DNA of 64,000 nt, from NCBI GenBank assembly GCA_035496255.1, contig DATJEU010000099.1, positions 14,375 through 78,374 on the forward strand, in the 5' to 3' direction. Both the position numbers and the translations under genes were made by a program. Position 1 is the first letter of the stretch. The number at the start of each line of letters is the position of its first letter. Shown one piece after another: positions 59,127 to 64,000 of this stretch. This stretch comes from Gp6-AA40 sp035496255 (lineage in GTDB: Bacteria; Acidobacteriota; Vicinamibacteria; Vicinamibacterales; UBA2999). Under the pieces are notes generated by a model. It made no database searches. It saw only the letters and a program-made list of their open reading frames with translations, and had not been told where the DNA came from.

Positions 59127-60134
59127 TTAGCGACCAGCCGCTTCAATCGCCGCTGTCAGCTTACGCTCGAACAGGATGCGCAATTCGGCGAGCGTGCCCC
59201 GCGCCTGGCACCCGGACGCGTTCTTGTGACCGCCGCCGTCGAACTCCGCGGCGATCGCGTTGACGTTGATTGCGCCCTTCGAGCGCATGCTGACCCGCCA
59301 GTCGTCGGGGCCGTTCTCCTTGAAGAACACCACCGCCAGGATCTCCTTGACGGTCAGCGGCAGGTTGATCAGGCCCTCGGTGTCTTCGTAGGTACCGCCG
59401 CAGTCGCGCGCCAGCTTCTTGTCCACCCAGACCATGGCAATCCGGCCGCTGGCATCGAGCTGCATGTGGCTCAGCACGGCGCCGAACAGCTTCAGTCGCC
59501 CGAGGTTGTTGCTGTCGAAGATGCTGCGCGCGATGACCGGCGGATTGACGCCCGCCTCCATGCACTGACGGCAGATATCGAACGTGCGCGGCGAGATGCT
59601 CGAGTAATGGAACGATCCGGTGTCGGTGAGGATCGCGATGTAGACGTGCGTTGCGATGTCGAGTGTCAACGGCACACCGAGCGCGTGCACCAGGTCGAAG
59701 ACCATCTCACCGCAGGCGGCCGCCGACAGGTCGAACCAGTTGGCGCCGCCGTACATCGTGTTGCCCGGGTGGTGATCGATGTTGATCACGAAGGCACGGT
59801 CCAGACCGGCGACGCCGGTCCGCGCCAGGTCGCCGCACTCCATGACGATCACGGCGTCACCCGGATCGTCCACGCCGTCCGTCACCTGAATCCCGCGGAC
59901 GCCTGGAAAAACCATCAGCGGCGGCGGCGGCGGATCCCTGAACACGACGCGCACGTCCTTGCCGAGGTGGGTGAGGGCGTACGCCATCGCCAGTGCCGAC
60001 CCGATGGCATCACCGTCGGGACGCGCGTGGGACGTGACGACGAACCGCTGGCGCCGCTGGATCTCGGCGGCGATGTCGGCGGCCGTGGAGATGGCTGCCG
60101 GCCCGCCCGCACCGTCATTTGTGCTCTGGGTCAT
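59127..60134 (-). CDS. nrnA: DHH-family oligoribonuclease/3'-phosphoadenosine phosphatase NrnA
   Basis: This 335-residue phosphoesterase degrades short RNA oligomers and dephosphorylates pAp. The N-terminal DHH domain has HARPDGDAIGSALA, an acidic metal motif VINIDHHPGNTMYGG and AACGEMVFDLV, with the later TDTGSFHYSS. The C-terminal DHHA1 domain carries GGGHKNASGC. It overlaps rbfA by 20 bases, a normal arrangement in the infB-rbfA-nrnA-truB cluster. Confidence 0.95.
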   Translation of the reverse strand: MTQSTNDGAGGPAAISTAADIAAEIQRRQRFVVTSHARPDGDAIGSALAMAYALTHLGKDVRVVFRDPPPPPLMVFPGVRGIQVTDGVDDPGDAVIVMECGDLARTGVAGLDRAFVINIDHHPGNTMYGGANWFDLSAAACGEMVFDLVHALGVPLTLDIATHVYIAILTDTGSFHYSSISPRTFDICRQCMEAGVNPPVIARSIFDSNNLGRLKLFGAVLSHMQLDASGRIAMVWVDKKLARDCGGTYEDTEGLINLPLTVKEILAVVFFKENGPDDWRVSMRSKGAINVNAIAAEFDGGGHKNASGCQARGTLAELRILFERKLTAAIEAAGR

Positions 60135-60516
60135 CGAGGTCAGAATGGTCGGCCGCCCGCTGGGCCTCTTCGTCGTGCAGTTCCCGCAGGATCTGTTCGA
60201 TGCGGTCCTGGTGCTGGATCGATTCGTCGAAGCGGAATTCGAGCTCCGGCACGCGCCGCAGGTTCAGGGCGCCGCCGATCCGACGGCGCAGGAACGGCAT
60301 CGCCCGCTGCAGCGCTTTCGCCGTTTCCTTTCGAGCTTTCTCGTCGCCAAGCGACGTATAGAACACGCGCGCCACCTGCAGGTCCGGTGACACCTTGACG
60401 CGCGTCAGCGTAATGAAGCCGATGCCCGGATCGTGCACGGCGCCGCGCGCCAGCAGCGAGCTGATCTCGTCGCGGATCTGCTCGCCAACCCGGTCCGGCC
60501 TGTGGCCTTGTGGCAT
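60115..60516 (-). CDS. rbfA: Ribosome-binding factor A
   Basis: This 133-residue late-stage 30S maturation factor has the KH-like fold with motif RPDRVGEQIRDEISSLLARGAVHDP, GFITLTRVKVSPDLQVARVFYTSLGDE and IGGALNLRRVPELEFRFDESIQHQDRIEQIL. The C-terminal tail is acidic. The ATG at 60516 matches the expected length. It overlaps nrnA and lies 138 bases downstream of infB, where an inverted-repeat-containing intergenic sequence occurs. Confidence 0.95.
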   Translation of the reverse strand: MPQGHRPDRVGEQIRDEISSLLARGAVHDPGIGFITLTRVKVSPDLQVARVFYTSLGDEKARKETAKALQRAMPFLRRRIGGALNLRRVPELEFRFDESIQHQDRIEQILRELHDEEAQRAADHSDLDDPEHK

Positions 60517-60520
60517 GCGA

Positions 60521-60646
60521 AATTCAGAATGCAGAATGCCGAATGCAGACCGCGAGTGCCGACGCGTCGGGGTGAATGTCTGACGGCCCGCACCCGGCGT
60601 TTCGCGACACGTGCCCTGTCTGGATTCTGCCTCCTGAATTCTGCAC
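60521..60646. repeat. GAATGCAGAAT-type short repeats and inverted copy between infB and rbfA
   Basis: AATTCAGAATGCAGAATGCCGAATGCAG at 60521-60548 contains three AATGC-type units. GGATTCTGCCTCCTGAATTCTGCAC at 60622-60646 is an inverted version (ATTCTGC, CTGAATT). The two could pair across about 70 bases in RNA. It is located in the infB-rbfA gap. Confidence 0.6.
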
Positions 60647-60654
60647 TGGCAGCC

Positions 60655-63483
60655 CTACGCCGTCACCGCCGCCACTTTTTCCATCGTGAACGCTTCGATG
60701 ACGTCGCCGACCTTGATGTCGTTGAACCCGGCCAGCGCGATGCCGCACTCGAAGCCCGACTTGACCTCCGAGACATCGTCCTTGAAGCGCTTCAGCGAGC
60801 CGATCTTGCCTTCGTGGATCAGGACGTTGTCGCGCAGCACGCGCACCTGCGTGTCGCCCGACCGCTTGATCAGGCCGGTCGTGACCATGCAGCCGGCAAT
60901 GGCGCCGATCTTCGGTACGCGGAACACCTCGCGCACTTCGGCCGCGCCCAGCCGCACCTCCTTGAACGTCGGCTCCAGCAGGCCTTCCATCGCCTTCTGG
61001 ATCTCGTCGGTGACGTTGTAGATGATCGAGTGCTGCCGGATGTCGACCTGTTCGCGTTCGGCCACGTCCGCCGCGTTGCGATCCGGACGCACGTTGAAGC
61101 CGATGATGATCGCGTTCGACGCCGACCCGAGCAGCACGTCGGACTCGTTGATGGCGCCGACGCCCGAACGGATGATGCGGATCTTGACTTTGTCGTCAGA
61201 GAGCTTCTGCAGCGTGTCGGCCAGTACTTCGGACGAGCCCTGCACGTCGGCCTTGACGATGATCGGCAGTTCCTTCACGCCGCCTTCGGCGATCTGCTGC
61301 TGCAGCGATTCGAGCGTGAGGCGGCCACCGCGCGCGCCGAGCGCGCGTTCCTTCGCCTGTGTCTGCCGGAATGTGGCGATCTGTCGTGCCTTGGCGGCGT
61401 CCGCAACCGTCTGGAACTGATCGCCGGGACTCGGCAGGCTGGTGAGACCGAGCACTTCGACCGGTGTGGCCGGCGGTGCGGCCTTCACCGAACGCCCGCG
61501 ATCGTCGATCAGCGCGCGCACCTTGCCGACCACCGGACCGGCGATGAAGTTGTCGCCGACGTTCAGCGTGCCGTCCTGCACCAGCACCGTCGCCACCGGA
61601 CCGCGGCCGCGATCGAGCTTGGCTTCGAGCACCGCGCCCGAGGCGCTGCGCTTCGGATTCGCCTTCAACTCGAGGATGTCGGTGGAGAGCAGGATCATCT
61701 CGAGCAACTGATCCAGGTTCTGCCGCTTCTTCGCCGAGACCGGCACCATCACCGTCTGGCCGCCCCAGTCTTCCGGCACCAGGTTCAGTTCGGCGAGCTC
61801 GCGCTTGACGTTGTCGGCGTTCGCCCCGGCCTTGTCGATTTTGTTGATCGCAACGACGATCGGCACGTTCGCCGCACGTGCGTGATCGATGGCCTCCCGC
61901 GTCTGCGGCATCACGCCATCGTCAGCCGCCACGACCAGGACGACGACGTCAGTGACCTTGGCGCCGCGCGCGCGCATCAGCGTGAACGCTTCGTGACCGG
62001 GGGTGTCGAGGAACACGACGCTGCGGCCGTCACCGACGTCGACGTGGTAGGCGCCGATGTGCTGCGTGATGCCACCGGCTTCGCGCTCGGCCACCCTGGT
62101 TTCGCGGATGGCGTCGAGCAGTGAGGTCTTGCCGTGGTCGACGTGACCCATCACCGTGACGACTGGTGCGCGGGTCACGAGATCTTCGGCGCGCGTCTCT
62201 TCGCCCTCGGTGGAGACGATTTCCTCCTCGAAGCTGCGGATCGCGATGTCGGCGCCGAACTCGCGCGCAATGTCTTTCGCCGTGTCGACGTCGAGCGTGC
62301 TGTTGATGGTCATCATCATGCGCTTCATCAACAGCTTGGCGAGCACGTCCTTTACACGCACGTCGAGCTTGTCGGCAAGGTCCTTCACCGTCATCCCTTC
62401 GGCGAGCGTGATCGTGCGGCTGATCGGGGGCGGCGCTGCCGGTGCTGCCGGTGTGCTCGGAGCGGACGGCCGCTCGCGCCGCGTCTGGGTGGGACGCTGG
62501 CCCGGCCGATGCTGGCCCATCGGTGGCCGTTGCCCGAACGGCGGCCGCTGACCGGGCATGCCCGGACGCGGCTGCCCGGGCTGGTTCGGGCGGACCGGCT
62601 GCGAGGGCAGTGGTCGGGGTCCACCGAGCATGCCGGGTGTCGTCGGGCGCGGTGGTGGTGGATAACTCGCGCGAGGCCCCCCTGGACGCGCGCCTGGGGC
62701 ACTCGGACGAGCCGCAACTCCGGGCGCTCCCGGTTTTGGCGCTGCCGGCGGCTGCACCATCCTCGGCTGCGACACGGCCGGCCGTTTCGCCGGCGTCAGT
62801 GGACGCGCGGGTGGGGGCGGGGCATTCGGATCTTCAACCCGGAGTCGCAGCGTCGGCGGGACGAACCGTCCCGGCTGCGGTGCGGCGGCCGCGGCGACCG
62901 GCGCGGCTGGCGATTCTGGTTCCGGCTCCGCCGGCGACGCCGCCGAAGGTGCGATCGGTTCTTCTTCGACGGGCGCCGCCATCGCTGGGGCGGCGGCCGC
63001 TGGTGCCTCGATGACAGGTTCGACAACCGGCTCGGGTGCCGGCGGTTCGACCGGTGCAGGTACGGGCGCCTCTTCGACTGGCGGCGGCTGCGACGGTTCG
63101 ACCGGTTCGGTGGCTGGCGCCGGCGCAGTGGTGACATCTGCCGTCTCGTCGTGGTGCACGACCGGCTTGATGGTCTTGACGAGGCGCGGCGGACCAAGCG
63201 TTGGCGCCGCGGGCTTGGCCGGTTCCGGCTTCTTCGCAGCCGGCGCCTTCTTGCCGCCGGACGTTTTCGCCGGCGCGTGGTGTTCGGCGAACATGTCGCC
63301 GCCCGGCAGCGCGATGTTGCGCTGGCGCGCAAGCCGCTCGACGAACGACCGCGCCACGACTTCCTCGAGCGTACTCGAGGCGCTCTTCAACTCGATGCCG
63401 TGATCGCGCTTCAACAGCGCGAGGACTTCCTGGCTTGTCGTATCGAGCAGCTCCGCGACCTTGTAGATCCGAACCGTTGCCAA
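60655..63483 (-). CDS. infB: Translation initiation factor IF-2
   Basis: This 942-residue GTPase delivers fMet-tRNA to the 30S complex. The N-terminal domain (VRIYKVAELLDTTSQEVLALLKRDHG) is followed by a long Pro/Ala/Glu-rich variable region of about 250 residues (for example PAPATEPVEPSQPPP). The GTPase domain has GHVDHGKTSLLDAIRETRV, DTPGHEAF and NKIDKAGAN, then domains II, III and IV (KVRALIDDRGRSV). The variable region is large even for IF-2. It lies 6 bases after nusA, without the usual ylxR-like gene between. Confidence 0.96.
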   Translation of the reverse strand: MATVRIYKVAELLDTTSQEVLALLKRDHGIELKSASSTLEEVVARSFVERLARQRNIALPGGDMFAEHHAPAKTSGGKKAPAAKKPEPAKPAAPTLGPPRLVKTIKPVVHHDETADVTTAPAPATEPVEPSQPPPVEEAPVPAPVEPPAPEPVVEPVIEAPAAAAPAMAAPVEEEPIAPSAASPAEPEPESPAAPVAAAAAPQPGRFVPPTLRLRVEDPNAPPPPARPLTPAKRPAVSQPRMVQPPAAPKPGAPGVAARPSAPGARPGGPRASYPPPPRPTTPGMLGGPRPLPSQPVRPNQPGQPRPGMPGQRPPFGQRPPMGQHRPGQRPTQTRRERPSAPSTPAAPAAPPPISRTITLAEGMTVKDLADKLDVRVKDVLAKLLMKRMMMTINSTLDVDTAKDIAREFGADIAIRSFEEEIVSTEGEETRAEDLVTRAPVVTVMGHVDHGKTSLLDAIRETRVAEREAGGITQHIGAYHVDVGDGRSVVFLDTPGHEAFTLMRARGAKVTDVVVLVVAADDGVMPQTREAIDHARAANVPIVVAINKIDKAGANADNVKRELAELNLVPEDWGGQTVMVPVSAKKRQNLDQLLEMILLSTDILELKANPKRSASGAVLEAKLDRGRGPVATVLVQDGTLNVGDNFIAGPVVGKVRALIDDRGRSVKAAPPATPVEVLGLTSLPSPGDQFQTVADAAKARQIATFRQTQAKERALGARGGRLTLESLQQQIAEGGVKELPIIVKADVQGSSEVLADTLQKLSDDKVKIRIIRSGVGAINESDVLLGSASNAIIIGFNVRPDRNAADVAEREQVDIRQHSIIYNVTDEIQKAMEGLLEPTFKEVRLGAAEVREVFRVPKIGAIAGCMVTTGLIKRSGDTQVRVLRDNVLIHEGKIGSLKRFKDDVSEVKSGFECGIALAGFNDIKVGDVIEAFTMEKVAAVTA

Positions 63484-63489
63484 ATTCGA

Positions 63490-64000
<511 letters not shown>

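Noticed and set aside
58746..60398. 550-residue plus-strand frame
   Set aside because: It is antisense to truB and nrnA, with shadow composition.
60433..62124. 563-residue plus-strand frame
   Set aside because: It is antisense to rbfA and infB and has no domain.

Overview
The window is high-GC chromosomal DNA with tightly packed genes and many 1-4 bp start/stop overlaps. It most resembles the Vicinamibacteria (subdivision 6) of the Acidobacteriota. That assignment is inference. It rests on a large ADOP-type duplicated permease with its PadR regulator, VKOR-DsbA and DUF4097-type proteins, and the general gene style. No rRNA, tRNA, CRISPR array or complete insertion sequence was seen.

Layout. 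At 1-3000 are the tail of a PII protein, a small exported protein and a Kef-type cation/proton antiporter. At 2988-8454 (minus strand) is an operon of two Yip1-like membrane proteins, a MacA/HlyD-like adaptor and two MacB/FtsX-like permeases, with no ATPase gene in the cluster. At 8630-39322 is a long type IV pilus (T4P) region: an outer-membrane beta-barrel protein, pilB-pilT-pilC-pilS-pilR, an inserted minus-strand block (ADOP permease, PadR, two exported proteins), major pilin, VKOR-DsbA oxidase, ABC ATPase and permease, TPR protein and pilD. A second sensor kinase, seven minor pilin-like proteins, a coiled-coil exported protein and a second sigma-54 response regulator follow. The pilBTCSR-A-ABC-D order recalls the Myxococcus pil locus. 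Two good sigma-54 (-24/-12) promoter matches lie before the major pilin and before the minor-pilin operon, which fits control by PilSR and/or the second kinase/regulator pair.

At 39375-54802 are housekeeping and envelope genes: aroB, nadB, proS, tatC/tatA, a carboxy-terminal processing protease, smc, a DUF4097 protein, a GT39-like glycosyltransferase, an M48 protease and a response regulator. At 54955-64000 (minus strand) are a degenerate cupredoxin and the classic translation/RNA cluster nusA-infB-rbfA-nrnA-truB-rpsO-pnp, closed by strong hairpins.

The most interesting parts are the two consecutive minor-pilin sets, one with a very large repeat-bearing PilX-like protein. Also notable are the sigma-54 wiring, the pilin-adjacent disulfide oxidase, a repeat insertion in the SMC head domain, a cupredoxin that has lost its copper ligands, a hairpin covering a start codon, and several families of short repeats confined to intergenic gaps.
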